Shown: piece by piece, positions 18,494-27,629 of the stretch
How the letters are laid out: every line of letters starts with the position of its first letter
Position numbering within the stretch: position 1 is the first letter of the stretch
Assembly: GCF_004006235.1 (NCBI RefSeq)
Contig: NZ_CP034753.1
Span: forward strand, 2,604,001-2,668,000
Direction: 5' to 3'
From: Agromyces sp. LHK192
GTDB lineage: Bacteria > Actinomycetota > Actinomycetes > Actinomycetales > Microbacteriaceae
DNA length: 64,000 bases
The notes under the pieces: generated by a model
Told to the model about the DNA's origin: nothing
Database searches by the model: none
What the model saw: the letters and a program-made list of their open reading frames with translations, nothing else
Position numbers and translations under genes: made by a program

Positions 18494-19447
18494 TCACCGG
18501 GTCGACCACGGGCTCGGGCCCGTGGGCACCGGCGCGCCGAACCAGCGTTCGAGCAGCCAGGCCGCGATCGAACCGCCGCCGGGCAGCACGACGCCGCCGG
18601 TCGCGGCGGCGGCCCGGAGCCCGTCGCGATCGAACCAGCGCAACTCGAGGATCTCCTCGCCGTCGGGCTGCGCCGCCGAGACATCCGCGCCGTCGGAGAC
18701 CCGAGCCGTGAACCCGAGCATCAGGCTCGCCGGGAACGGCCACGGCTGGCTGGCGACGTACTCGACGCGGTCGACGGCGAGCCCCGCCTCCTCCTGGATC
18801 TCACGCACGACCGCGGCCTCGAGCGACTCCCCCGGCTCGACGAATCCCGCGAGCAGCGAGTAGCGGTTCGTCTCCCAGCTCGCGTTCGAGCCGAGCAGCA
18901 CGCGGTCGTCGTCGTCGGTGACGAGCACGATGACGGCCGGGTCGGTCCGCGGGAAGTGCAGGCTCGCGTCGACTTCGCAGCGGCGCGCCCATCCGGCCTG
19001 CACCGGCTCCGTGGCGGCGCCGCAGCGGGGACAGCGCGGATGGCGCTCGTGCCAGTTGGCGACACCGACCGCCTCGGCGGCGAGCCCGGCCTCGGACTCG
19101 TCGAACTCGGTCGCGATGGGCCTCAGCGACACCCAGCGCGCCGACTCGGGCTCCAGGTCGTCGGCGGTCTCGTCCGTGACGAGACGCAGTTCGAGCGGAT
19201 TCGCCTCCGGCGCGACCCGGCCGAGGTAGACGCGCAGTTCCGGGGCGGCGACCGCCCCGACCCGGAGTCGTTGGAGCGCGGGCGCGGAGCCGTCGACGCG
19301 CTGCTCGACGAGCAGCCTGCCACCGGGGCGCATCACGATGACCCGGGCCGTCGGATCTGCATCGAACCGGGCGCCGGCATCCGCGGCATCACGGGCCGCG
19401 GCGTCCCGGTCGATCACGGTTCGGGCCAGCGGCGGACGGGCGTGCAC
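18494..19447 (-). CDS. nudC: NAD(+) diphosphatase (Nudix)
   Basis: A 317-residue NudC, which hydrolyses NAD(H) to NMN(H) and AMP and can remove NAD caps from RNA. A zinc ribbon begins CPRCGAATEP and continues with RRCEVD, where the fourth Cys of the E. coli protein is replaced. The Nudix box GFVEPGESLEAAVVREIQEE is complete and is followed by the NudC signature SQPWPFPASLM. The GTG at 19447 is taken as the start. It lies immediately upstream of uvrD2 with overlapping or adjacent ends, matching the uvrD2-nudC order in mycobacteria, so a shared transcript is likely. Confidence 0.93.
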   Translation of the reverse strand: MHARPPLARTVIDRDAAARDAADAGARFDADPTARVIVMRPGGRLLVEQRVDGSAPALQRLRVGAVAAPELRVYLGRVAPEANPLELRLVTDETADDLEPESARWVSLRPIATEFDESEAGLAAEAVGVANWHERHPRCPRCGAATEPVQAGWARRCEVDASLHFPRTDPAVIVLVTDDDDRVLLGSNASWETNRYSLLAGFVEPGESLEAAVVREIQEEAGLAVDRVEYVASQPWPFPASLMLGFTARVSDGADVSAAQPDGEEILELRWFDRDGLRAAAATGGVVLPGGGSIAAWLLERWFGAPVPTGPSPWSTR

Positions 19448-19527
19448 GCGGTTTCCACCTCTCGACGCGGCTCTGACGGAGTCGGCGGGAAGGCGTGGCG
19501 GTCGCCGATCGGGCGAGGTTGCCTGCT

Positions 19528-19533
19528 TAAGCT
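19528..19533 (+). promoter_or_regulatory. -10 box TAAGCT, putative leaderless promoter
   Basis: TAAGCT ends 7 bases before the ATG at 19541 (kinase-fold gene), with no Shine-Dalgarno sequence. Confidence 0.5.
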
Positions 19534-19540
19534 GTGTGCC

Positions 19541-20800
19541 ATGGCCAGACCCCCTCTCACTCTAGCCGCGTTGGCCACGGCGGCGGTGCCCGGCCTGGAG
19601 GTGCGGGCAGCGGCCGCGCACAGCCGCCGGTCGCAGGGCGGATTCGACGCCGTACTGCTCCGGGCGACCGACGAGCGGCTGCTCCTGATCCGCGTACCGC
19701 GCTCGCAGGCGGCCGAGAGCGAGCAGTCCGCAGACCTCGTCGCGCTTCGCGCACTGACGACCGGCATCCGCAACAGGCTGCCGTTCGCCGTGCCCGTGTT
19801 CGTCGGGCAGGCCCCCGTCGACGGCACCCGCGCCGTCGTCACCGACTTCATCTCCGGGGCGCCGCGCACCGCCGACGAGCTGACCGCCCACGTGCCACTC
19901 GCCGAGTCCGTCGGCTTCGCCGTCGCGGCGATCCACGGCCTGCCGGGCGGGTTCGTCGGCGACGCCGGGCTCCCCCGTCGCAGTGCGGCCGAATGCCGCG
20001 ACGACGTCGTGGCGCTGATCGGCCGCGCCGCCGACAGCGGCCGGCTCCCCAGCGCGCTGCTGCGCCGGTGGGAGGAGGCGACCGACGACGCCGCGCTGTG
20101 GAGGTTCGAGCCGACCGTCGTCAACGGCGGGCTCGGCGCCGACGCCATCCTCGTCGACGGCGATCACGTCACCGGCGTCATCGGCTGGTCGAACCTCTCC
20201 GTGGGCGACCCGGCACGCGACCTGCACTGGCTGCTCACCTCCCGGGGCCAGTCGGCCGACCGCGCGCTCGCCGCCTACCAGGTCGCGCGCGAGGGGGCAT
20301 CCGATGAGCACCTGCCCCGCCGCGCCCTGCTCTACGCGGAGCTCGAACTCGCGAGGTGGCTGCTGCACGGCGTCGACTCCCGCGACGAGTCGGTGATCGC
20401 CGACGCGGTGTCGCTCCTGGACGGACTCGTCGCGAGCGTGCACGACCGATCGAGCGAACCGCTCGCCGCCGACACCGGGCCGATCCTCGCGGTCGGCGAC
20501 GTGGAGCGCCTGCTCGAAGCGACGCCGCGGGACCACGTGCCCCGGGAAGCCGGCGGCGCGCTGCTCACCGACGCGTACGACTTCCGCGACCTCCAGCGCG
20601 TCGGCGAAGACCAGGTCGGCGACCTCACGGCACCGATCCCCCTCGACCTCAGCGACTGGGGCGACGCGTCGCCGTCGGGGCGTCCGGCGCCGGAACGATC
20701 AGCGCCGGACGCGCCCGACCCTTCGGCGGCGGAGTCCGACCCATCGGCGGCCGAGTCCGACCCGTCGGACTCACCCGGTCAGTCGCGCATCGACCGCTGA
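19541..20800 (+). CDS. Aminoglycoside phosphotransferase-fold protein, probably a pseudokinase
   Basis: A 419-residue protein with the APH kinase fold (about residues 25-300): RTADELTAHVPLAESVGFAV, then VVNGGLGADAILVDGDHVTG and VIGWSNLSVGDPARDLHWLL. In active members the first of these catalytic stretches reads HGDxxxxN and the second I-D-W. Here the His and catalytic Asp are Asn-Gly and Gly, and the metal-binding Asp is Gly (IGW), so catalysis looks lost. Similar genes are often named macrolide phosphotransferase, and I would not infer drug resistance. The C-terminal 100 residues are acidic and end in a repeat, DPSAAESDPSAAESDPSD. It is divergent from nudC and overlaps the adnB 3' end by 30 bp. 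Confidence 0.75.
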   Translation: MARPPLTLAALATAAVPGLEVRAAAAHSRRSQGGFDAVLLRATDERLLLIRVPRSQAAESEQSADLVALRALTTGIRNRLPFAVPVFVGQAPVDGTRAVVTDFISGAPRTADELTAHVPLAESVGFAVAAIHGLPGGFVGDAGLPRRSAAECRDDVVALIGRAADSGRLPSALLRRWEEATDDAALWRFEPTVVNGGLGADAILVDGDHVTGVIGWSNLSVGDPARDLHWLLTSRGQSADRALAAYQVAREGASDEHLPRRALLYAELELARWLLHGVDSRDESVIADAVSLLDGLVASVHDRSSEPLAADTGPILAVGDVERLLEATPRDHVPREAGGALLTDAYDFRDLQRVGEDQVGDLTAPIPLDLSDWGDASPSGRPAPERSAPDAPDPSAAESDPSAAESDPSDSPGQSRIDR

Positions 20801-23800
20801 TCCCGCGTCGCGCGGTGCCGTCGCCTCGGCCCAGGCCCGCCGCAGCGCCGCCTCGTCGCTGATCTCGGTCGGCCGGATCACCCGGTCGTCCTCCACGAAG
20901 TAGAAGCACGCGTCGATCGCCTCGACCGGCACGCCCGACCACGTCGAGTACGCGAGGCGGTAGAGCGCGAGCTGCGTCTGCTTGAGCTCGAGGTCTCGCG
21001 CGTCGCGCGGCGCCTTGCCGGTCTTCCAGTCGACGACCTGGTGACGGATGCCCTGCCGCCCGAGCTCCGACGACGGTTCGACGTCGTACACCGCGTCGAG
21101 CTTGCAGATGAACACGTGGTCGCCCATCGGCAGGTGGAGTTCGAGCTCGACCGCCGACGGCCGGACACCGCCCCACTCGGAGGCTTCGAACGTCGCCTGC
21201 AGGTCGCGCAGGCGAGCTGATGCGGGGTCGGTCGTCGACGCCTCGACCTGGCCGCCGACCACCTCGCCGAGCAGGTCGTCGTCCGACGCCCAGAGCCGCT
21301 CGTCGGCCGCGACGCCGTCGAGCGCGTCGATCGCCTCGGCGTCGCCTTCGCCCGTCGACCGGTGTTCGACCCAGCGGTGGAACAGCGTGCCGATGCGCGT
21401 GGCGCGGAACGGGCGCTGCGGCATCGGGCGGCGAAGCTGGTCGGCGACGGCCGCCGGGTCGTCGATGTAGTCCTTGAAGCGCGACGCCGGAACGCGAACC
21501 GGGATCGCGGTCGATTCGGGGCCGAGCTGGCGACGTCGCCGCTCCTCGAGGAGCAGGTCGAGTTCGGCGCGCAGCACCGGGCCGATGCCGTCGCCGGTGG
21601 GCCGCTCCGCGGCCTGCCGGACCGCGAGGGCTGCGGACTCGACCGCAGCGCGGCGCGACCCCAACGGGTCGAGCGGCCAGCTCACCGTCGAGACCCGATC
21701 CGCCGCGGGATTCTGCTCGTACGCGGACGCGACCGGCAGCGCCGCCGCCGGGACGATGCCGGCCTGCACGAGCTCGTGCAGGTACGGGCTCGGCCGCCGC
21801 GGCGTCTTCTGGGTCGCCCACCACGACCCGGTCAACAGGAGCGCATCACGTGCACGGGTGACGGCGACGTATGCGAGGCGGCGCTCCTCCTCGGCGTCGC
21901 GCGAGGCGTTCTCGGCCCGGAACGCCGTGACGGCCTCGTCGAACTCGTGCTGGCTCTGCGAGCCGCGCCACACCAGCTCGGGCAACTCGTCGCGGTCGCC
22001 CTTGAAGTCGTTCGGCAGCGAGCCGATCGCGATCCACCCCGCGGTCGTGCGCGGCTTCGCCGGCAGCTCGTCGTCGACCAGGCGGGGAATCGCCACGAGG
22101 TCCCACTCGAGGCCCTTCGACCCGTGGATGGTGAGCACCTGCACGGCACCGGGCTCGGGCTCGTCCTGCCGGGGGGCGAGGCGATCGCGCTGCTCCGCCT
22201 CGGTGAGCCAGCCGAGGAACGCGCCGAGCGTGGGCAGCTCGGAGACCTCGACGAACCCGGTGAGCAGGTCGTCGAACGCCTCCATGCTGGGTCGTCCGAG
22301 CGGCTGGTCGGCATTGGCGCTCACCTCGATGTCGAGGAGGAGTTCCTGCTGCACGAGCGCCACGAAGTCGACGAGCCCGAGACCGGCACGCCGTCGCAGC
22401 GCCTGGAGCTGCGCCCCCGCCCGACGCATTCGGGCGAGGCCGGGCTCGCTGAACCCGGCGAGGGCGCGGTGCCCGTCGGGCGTGGAGGTCAGCATGTCGA
22501 GCGCGTCGACGATCGACGGCGACTCCTCCGGGGCGATCGAGTCGCGGATGCCCTGCCGAACGTCCGGCTCGAGGCGCCGGCTGGCGGCGTCGCGTTCGAC
22601 CAGCCATCGCGCGAGCCCGCGGAGTGCGGCGAGGTCGGCGGGCCCGATGCGCCAGCGCGCACCGGCCAGCAGGCGCAGCAGTTCGGCGCCCGCGGTCGGG
22701 TCGTGCAGCACCCGGAGCGCGCAGACGAGGTCGGCGATGACGGGCTGGTCGAGCAGCCCGGCGATGCCGAGCACGTGCACCGGCACGCCGCGCTCGCGCA
22801 GCGCATGCACGAAGACGCCGACGTTCGAGAAGGTGCGGCACAGCAGCGCTCCCGAGGCCACGCGATCCGCCGTGCGGGCGAGGCCGTCGGCGAACCAGTC
22901 GGCGACGCGTTCGGCCTCCTCCTCGATCGTCTCGTGCCAGGACACGTCGATGACCCCGTCTCCTGCGAACGGCGAGGCCGTCAGCGGCGCCTTCGCGACC
23001 CCGGAGTCGAGCGGGGCGATCAGCGCATTCGCGGCATCGAGCACGGTGCGCGGATTGCGCCAGCTCGTCGAGAGGTCGAACACCGAGGTGTCGCCCGCCG
23101 AGTGACCGTCCCCGCCCCCGCCGCCGCCCCCGCCGAAGTCGCCGCCGAATCGCGCGAGGTTCGCCGCGCTCGCGCCGCGCCATCCGTAGATCGACTGGTC
23201 GGGGTCGCCCACCGCCATGACCGGAGTGCCGCCGAAGAGGGTCGACAGGAGCCGGGTCTGCACGACGGACGTGTCCTGGTACTCGTCGAGCAGCACCGAC
23301 CGATAGCGCTCCCGGTATCCGGCGACCACCTCCGGGTGCGCCCGGCAGATCGTGAGGGCGAGCGCGACCTGATCGCTGAACTCGACGTAGCCGCGCTCGC
23401 GCTTGGCGCGGGCGAAGTCGTCGGCGAGTTCGAGCAGCGGCGGAAGCGCCCCCACGACCCCGAGCGCCTTCGTGAACGACTCGTACGGCGTGCGCTTGCG
23501 CGGCGCACCGATCGGCAGGTCGCCGAGCGCGAGGAAGTCGCGCGTCCACGCGACCACGTCGCGCGAGTCGGCCACGTTCTCGGCGAGCGCACGGCTGAGG
23601 CCCAGCACGGCTTCGGTGACGCGGTCGAGCGACAGGTCGAGTTCGACGAGGCGCGGGTCGGCCGACTGCGCGGCGACCTGTCGCGCGAGCTGCCACGCGG
23701 ATGCCTCGCCGAGGACGGCGGCGTCCGGCTCGCGGCCGATCAGGAGCGCGTGCTCGCGGTAGATGGCGCTCGCGAAGGAGTGGTAGGTGCCGACGGCAGC

Positions 23801-24190
23801 CGCCTCGAGCGGATCGAGGTCGAGGTCGGCGATGCCGCCTGCGACGAGTTGCGCGACGCGCTCGCGGATGCGGTCCGCCAGTTCGGCCGCGGCCTTGCGC
23901 GTGAAGGTGAGTCCGAGCACCTCGGGGACGTCGACGTGGCCGTTCGCGAGCAGCCAGACGACGCGGTTGGCCATCGTCTCGGTCTTGCCGCTGCCGGCAC
24001 CGGCGACGACGAGGTGCCGACCCGCCGGGTCGGCCTCGATGACGGCGCGCTGCTCTGCGGTCGGCACGTGCAGGCCGAGCCTCGTGGCGATCTCGTCGGC
24101 GCCGATCACGGGCGCGTCGGCGCGGATCACGGCCGCGTCGGCGCGGATCACGGGCGCGTCGGCGCTCGTCACGGCCGCGTCGGCGCTCAT
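20771..24190 (-). CDS. adnB: AdnB-like ATP-dependent helicase-nuclease subunit
   Basis: An 1139-residue protein with an N-terminal UvrD-like motor (GAGSGKTETMANRV, VLLDEYQDTSVVQTRLL, VGDPDQSIYGWRGAS, VLTIHGSKGLEWDLVAIPRL, RRLAYVAVTRARDALLL) and a C-terminal RecB-family nuclease (FICKLDAVYDV, HQVVDWKTGKAP, QLALYRLAYS). By the mycobacterial model it is the lead motor of the AdnAB heterodimer that resects double-strand breaks in place of RecBCD. A run of eight glycines (GGGGGGGGDGHSAGD) interrupts the motor after the first domain. The ATG at 24190 overlaps the adnA stop (ATGA), implying equimolar translation. The first 30 residues are a repeat. Confidence 0.93.
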   Translation of the reverse strand: MSADAAVTSADAPVIRADAAVIRADAPVIGADEIATRLGLHVPTAEQRAVIEADPAGRHLVVAGAGSGKTETMANRVVWLLANGHVDVPEVLGLTFTRKAAAELADRIRERVAQLVAGGIADLDLDPLEAAAVGTYHSFASAIYREHALLIGREPDAAVLGEASAWQLARQVAAQSADPRLVELDLSLDRVTEAVLGLSRALAENVADSRDVVAWTRDFLALGDLPIGAPRKRTPYESFTKALGVVGALPPLLELADDFARAKRERGYVEFSDQVALALTICRAHPEVVAGYRERYRSVLLDEYQDTSVVQTRLLSTLFGGTPVMAVGDPDQSIYGWRGASAANLARFGGDFGGGGGGGGDGHSAGDTSVFDLSTSWRNPRTVLDAANALIAPLDSGVAKAPLTASPFAGDGVIDVSWHETIEEEAERVADWFADGLARTADRVASGALLCRTFSNVGVFVHALRERGVPVHVLGIAGLLDQPVIADLVCALRVLHDPTAGAELLRLLAGARWRIGPADLAALRGLARWLVERDAASRRLEPDVRQGIRDSIAPEESPSIVDALDMLTSTPDGHRALAGFSEPGLARMRRAGAQLQALRRRAGLGLVDFVALVQQELLLDIEVSANADQPLGRPSMEAFDDLLTGFVEVSELPTLGAFLGWLTEAEQRDRLAPRQDEPEPGAVQVLTIHGSKGLEWDLVAIPRLVDDELPAKPRTTAGWIAIGSLPNDFKGDRDELPELVWRGSQSQHEFDEAVTAFRAENASRDAEEERRLAYVAVTRARDALLLTGSWWATQKTPRRPSPYLHELVQAGIVPAAALPVASAYEQNPAADRVSTVSWPLDPLGSRRAAVESAALAVRQAAERPTGDGIGPVLRAELDLLLEERRRRQLGPESTAIPVRVPASRFKDYIDDPAAVADQLRRPMPQRPFRATRIGTLFHRWVEHRSTGEGDAEAIDALDGVAADERLWASDDDLLGEVVGGQVEASTTDPASARLRDLQATFEASEWGGVRPSAVELELHLPMGDHVFICKLDAVYDVEPSSELGRQGIRHQVVDWKTGKAPRDARDLELKQTQLALYRLAYSTWSGVPVEAIDACFYFVEDDRVIRPTEISDEAALRRAWAEATAPRDAGSAVDARLTG
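24096..24190 (-). repeat. 21-bp tandem repeat at the 5' end of adnB
   Basis: About four and a half copies of a 21-base unit (TCGGCGCGGATCACGGGCGCG is the typical form, with a few substitutions) encode the N-terminal residues ADAPVIRADAAVIRADAPVI. The unit is a multiple of three, so copy-number change preserves the frame and the start overlap with adnA. Confidence 0.85.
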
Positions 24191-27100
24191 GCCGACACCG
24201 CCGGGACTACCTGCACCCGGTACTGCCAACCGGCGAACCGCGACCGGAACGGCAGTTCGGCGGCGGTCGCGAACGTCGCGCCCGCCATCACGCGGGCCAC
24301 GGCGTCGAGGCGCGCGTGGAACGCGTCCTCGGCCTCGTCGTCGAAGGGCTGCTGAGCGCGCTCGGAGTAGGCGACCTGGCCGGTCGGCTTGGCGACGTAC
24401 ACGAGCTTCGCCCCGCCCGATCGGCCGGCGGTCGCGACGACGCCGCCGCGCGCGGCGAGCTGGTACGCCCCGAGCTGCGGGTGCTTCGACGTCTCGGGGC
24501 CGGTCGGCGGGCGCGAACCCGTCTTGAGGTCGACGATCACCGTCGTGCCGTCGGGCGACGCCTCGACCCGGTCGATCGTGCCCGTGATGCGCGCCCGCCC
24601 CGCGACGATCGTGAACCGCCCCTCGGCGCCGAGCAGCACCTTGCCGTCGTCGGCGAAGGCCTCCAGGTACGCCGAAGCCCCCTCGGTCATGCGGCGAGCG
24701 CCTCGGCGTTCGCGTTCGGCGACCCAGCCCGCCTCGACGTGCAGGGTCGCGAGCCGCCGCTCGACCTCGACCCACAGCGTCTCGACGCTCACGTCGCCGT
24801 CGTCACGGGCACCGGCCGCCTCGACGACGGCGTGCACGATCGTGCCGATCGAGGCCGCGAGGCCCGACGGCGGCGATGCGACGTGGTCGACGAACCAGCC
24901 GAGGGCCGACTCCTCGGCACGGTCGATCTGCGACGGCGAGACGTCGACGACAGCCTCGGGGTCGCTGTCGAGGTCGACGAGGGGCGCCGTGGTCGACGGC
25001 TCGCGGAGCCCGTACCACTCGTCGGGGTGCGCACCCGGGATGCCGGCTTCGGCCAGCATCGCCAGGGCCGCCGGCGCCTCGCCGGCGCGCGCCGACGCCA
25101 CGGCGGTGCCGGGCGTCGCACGGGCGGCCGCGACGGCCTCCCCGCGGAGCGCGCCCACCAGCCCGCGCAGGTGCAGCGGCCTGCGCCGGCCGGGCTTGCG
25201 CCGCACCGGGGCGTACCCCATGAGCACCGACGGCTGCTCGTCGTCGTTCGCGGTGCACGCGAGCACGAGCTGACGGGTCGCCCGGGAGGCGGCGAGCGCG
25301 AAGAGCCGGAGCTCGTCGCTGCGGACCGAGGCCCGAGCCTCACCCGCCGTCTCCGGTTGCGGCATCGGCTCTCCGGCCCGTGCCGCCGCGATCGCGCGCG
25401 GCAGGAGCTCGGTGTGCAGGAGCGTGCCGCGCGGACGCAGGTTCGGCCAGACGCCCTCCTGGAGGCCCGCGACGACGACGACCTCGAAGTCCCGGCCGAC
25501 GAGCGCGGCGGGCGTGCCGACGAACACCGTCTCGGCGCTGCGCTGCGGCGCCAGGGAGTCCTCCGGAAGTTCGCTGGCGAGCACCTCGTCGATGAAGCGG
25601 CCCGCGGGCGCCCCGGGCGAACGCTCGACGAAGCGCTGCGCCGCGGCGAAGAGCGCGACCCCGGCATCGAGCGAACGGTTCGCCTCCTCGGCGAGCACGC
25701 CCGTTCCCGCGGCCTGGCCCGCCCACTCGGTCGCCAGTCCGCTGCCGTCCCAGAGCGCCCAGAGGACCTCCTCGACGGTGCCCCCGCGGCCGGCGACGCC
25801 GCGCGCGGATGCCAGGACCTTCGCGAGTCGGCCCGCGCGCCGGGCCGGCGCTGCGTCGACCGTCTCGAACCCGCCCGGTGCGCCGAGCGCGTCGACGAGC
25901 AGTTCGTCGGCCGTGCGGTTGCCGCCGCCTGCGAGCTCTTCGTGGCGGAGCGACAGGCGCAGCCGGCGCAGGCCGACGGCGTCGAGCCGGCCGAGCGGTC
26001 CGGTGAGCAGGTCCACCGCGAGTTCGCCGGTGAGTTCCTCACGCCCGAGGGCGATCGACGCGGCACCGAGCAGCGACGCGGCGACCGGGGCATCCTTCAG
26101 CGGGGTGCGCGCGATCGCGCCGGCCGTCGGCACGTCGGCGAGCGCGAGCCCGCGCTCGAACGAGGGCACGTCGCCGCCCGAGCGGAGCACGACCGCCATC
26201 TGCGACCACGGGATGCCGCCGAGCAGGTGGTGCTCGCGCAGGAGGGCCGCGATCGACTGGCACTCGGCCGCGTGCGAGGCCGCCTCGATGCCGAGGACGG
26301 GGGCGAGCGGGTCGTCGTCGGATGCGTCGCCGCTCCCGGCCGCCGACCGGTGCGTGCCGCCCAGTGCCGCGCCGATTCGGCCGGTCACCTCGGCGACGAG
26401 GCCGTGCAGCGCGGGACGGCCTCGATGCCGGACCTCCAGGTCGATACGTTCGACCGGCACCCTTCCGGAGCCGGCGGCCCCGGCGAGCGTGCTGCCGAGC
26501 GAACCCAGCAGTTCGGGGCGCCCCCCGCGGAACCCGTTGCCGGCGACGTCGGGGTCGCCGAGCGCGATCACGGCGACCCCTCGGGCCGCGAACCCGGCCA
26601 GGAGGGCGGCCGCGGCCTGCGTGGCCTCCTGCGCGTCGTCCACGACGATCAGCCGGATCCGTGCGAGCGTGCCGAGGGCCTGCTCGGACTCGACGTCGCC
26701 GGCCGCCGCCGCGGCGAGGATCGCCGACGCGTACGAGCCGAGCTCGGCCGAGTCGTACTGGGCGCCGCGCACGAGCTCCTTCACGTCGGCGTACTCGTCG
26801 AGGAAGTTCCCGGCGGCCTGCCACTCGGGCCGCCCGGCCAGGGCCCCGAGCCGTCCGAGCGCGTCGCCGTCGACCCCGTGCTCGACGGCGCGCATGACGA
26901 GCTCGCGCAGCTCGGCGCGGAACCCGCGGAGCCGCCGCACGTCGTCGCTCAGCGGCGACGGCCATTCCGGTCCGCCGCCGTCGCGGACCGCGGCCTCGAG
27001 CAGCTCGGCGATGAGCTGGTCGTGCTCCGCGCCGGTCAGGAGCGTCACCGGCTCGCCCGAATGCGCACGCACGAGCTGGAACGCGATGGAGTTCGCCGTG

Positions 27101-27504
27101 CGCGCGAGCGGGCCGCGCGTCGTCAGCCCCAGGCGCACGGCGAGGCGGTCGCGCAGCGCCGTGGCGGTCGCCCGGCTCGCGGAGATCACGAGCACCTCGT
27201 CGACGTCGTAGCCGCGCCGTTCGACCCGTTCGGCGACGACCTCGATCGCGAGGGTCGTCTTGCCCGTGCCGGGCGCGCCGAAGACGGCTGCGGAGGCGCC
27301 GTCGGGCAGCGCGAGCACTCGCGCGGCGGCCCCATCGACGAACATCGCGCGCCCGGCGTCGTCGTGCCCGGCGTCGTCGTGCCCGGCGTGGTCCGGCCCG
27401 GCGGACGGGTCGAGCACAGCGCGCGCGGCGGCGGGGGCGACGGCGGGCGCGTCGAGCAGGCCGGCCGACGAGGGGGCGCCTTCCGGATGGGGCGAATCGG
27501 GCAT
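24187..27504 (-). CDS. adnA: AdnA-like ATP-dependent helicase-nuclease subunit
   Basis: An 1105-residue partner of AdnB. The motor has a good Walker A (VFGAPGTGKTTLAIEVV), but later motifs are divergent: Walker B is LIVVDDAQEAT, motif III region IALGDPDVAGNGFRGG, motif IV LEVRHRGRPALHG and motif VI LFALAASRATRQLVLACT. The nuclease domain keeps ARITGTIDRVEASPD, VIVDLKTGSRPP and QLGAYQLAARGG. In mycobacteria AdnA is the less essential motor but an active nuclease, which matches this pattern. It is first in the operon: the ATG at 27504 lies 6 bases after TACCGT, and adnB follows with a 4-bp overlap. The N-terminus carries a short repeat, GHDDAGHDDAG. Confidence 0.9.
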   Translation of the reverse strand: MPDSPHPEGAPSSAGLLDAPAVAPAAARAVLDPSAGPDHAGHDDAGHDDAGRAMFVDGAAARVLALPDGASAAVFGAPGTGKTTLAIEVVAERVERRGYDVDEVLVISASRATATALRDRLAVRLGLTTRGPLARTANSIAFQLVRAHSGEPVTLLTGAEHDQLIAELLEAAVRDGGGPEWPSPLSDDVRRLRGFRAELRELVMRAVEHGVDGDALGRLGALAGRPEWQAAGNFLDEYADVKELVRGAQYDSAELGSYASAILAAAAAGDVESEQALGTLARIRLIVVDDAQEATQAAAALLAGFAARGVAVIALGDPDVAGNGFRGGRPELLGSLGSTLAGAAGSGRVPVERIDLEVRHRGRPALHGLVAEVTGRIGAALGGTHRSAAGSGDASDDDPLAPVLGIEAASHAAECQSIAALLREHHLLGGIPWSQMAVVLRSGGDVPSFERGLALADVPTAGAIARTPLKDAPVAASLLGAASIALGREELTGELAVDLLTGPLGRLDAVGLRRLRLSLRHEELAGGGNRTADELLVDALGAPGGFETVDAAPARRAGRLAKVLASARGVAGRGGTVEEVLWALWDGSGLATEWAGQAAGTGVLAEEANRSLDAGVALFAAAQRFVERSPGAPAGRFIDEVLASELPEDSLAPQRSAETVFVGTPAALVGRDFEVVVVAGLQEGVWPNLRPRGTLLHTELLPRAIAAARAGEPMPQPETAGEARASVRSDELRLFALAASRATRQLVLACTANDDEQPSVLMGYAPVRRKPGRRRPLHLRGLVGALRGEAVAAARATPGTAVASARAGEAPAALAMLAEAGIPGAHPDEWYGLREPSTTAPLVDLDSDPEAVVDVSPSQIDRAEESALGWFVDHVASPPSGLAASIGTIVHAVVEAAGARDDGDVSVETLWVEVERRLATLHVEAGWVAERERRGARRMTEGASAYLEAFADDGKVLLGAEGRFTIVAGRARITGTIDRVEASPDGTTVIVDLKTGSRPPTGPETSKHPQLGAYQLAARGGVVATAGRSGGAKLVYVAKPTGQVAYSERAQQPFDDEAEDAFHARLDAVARVMAGATFATAAELPFRSRFAGWQYRVQVVPAVSA

Positions 27505-27510
27505 GCCGCC

Positions 27511-27516
27511 ACGGTA
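27511..27516 (-). promoter_or_regulatory. -10 box TACCGT, putative leaderless promoter of adnAB
   Basis: TACCGT ends 6 bases before the ATG at 27504 (adnA). Confidence 0.45.
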
Positions 27517-27629
27517 ACCGGGCCCGCCGACACGGCCCGCCGCGCCTCGCGGGTTCTGCCGACAGTGAACGCCGAGACGGTGCCCACGCTGCGTGCCATA
27601 GTGTTGCAGGCACGACAGAAAGGCGCACC

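Noticed and set aside
18400..19540. whiB7-like gene expected from mycobacterial gene order near uvrD2
   Set aside because: No short frame with a four-Cys Wbl pattern was seen; nudC directly abuts uvrD2.
24096..24190. CRISPR-like array
   Set aside because: Units are contiguous 21-mers without spacers and lie inside a coding frame. The same applies to 38972-39061.
21362..24355. 997-codon plus-strand open frame
   Set aside because: It is antisense to adnB; the minus frame carries every helicase and nuclease motif.
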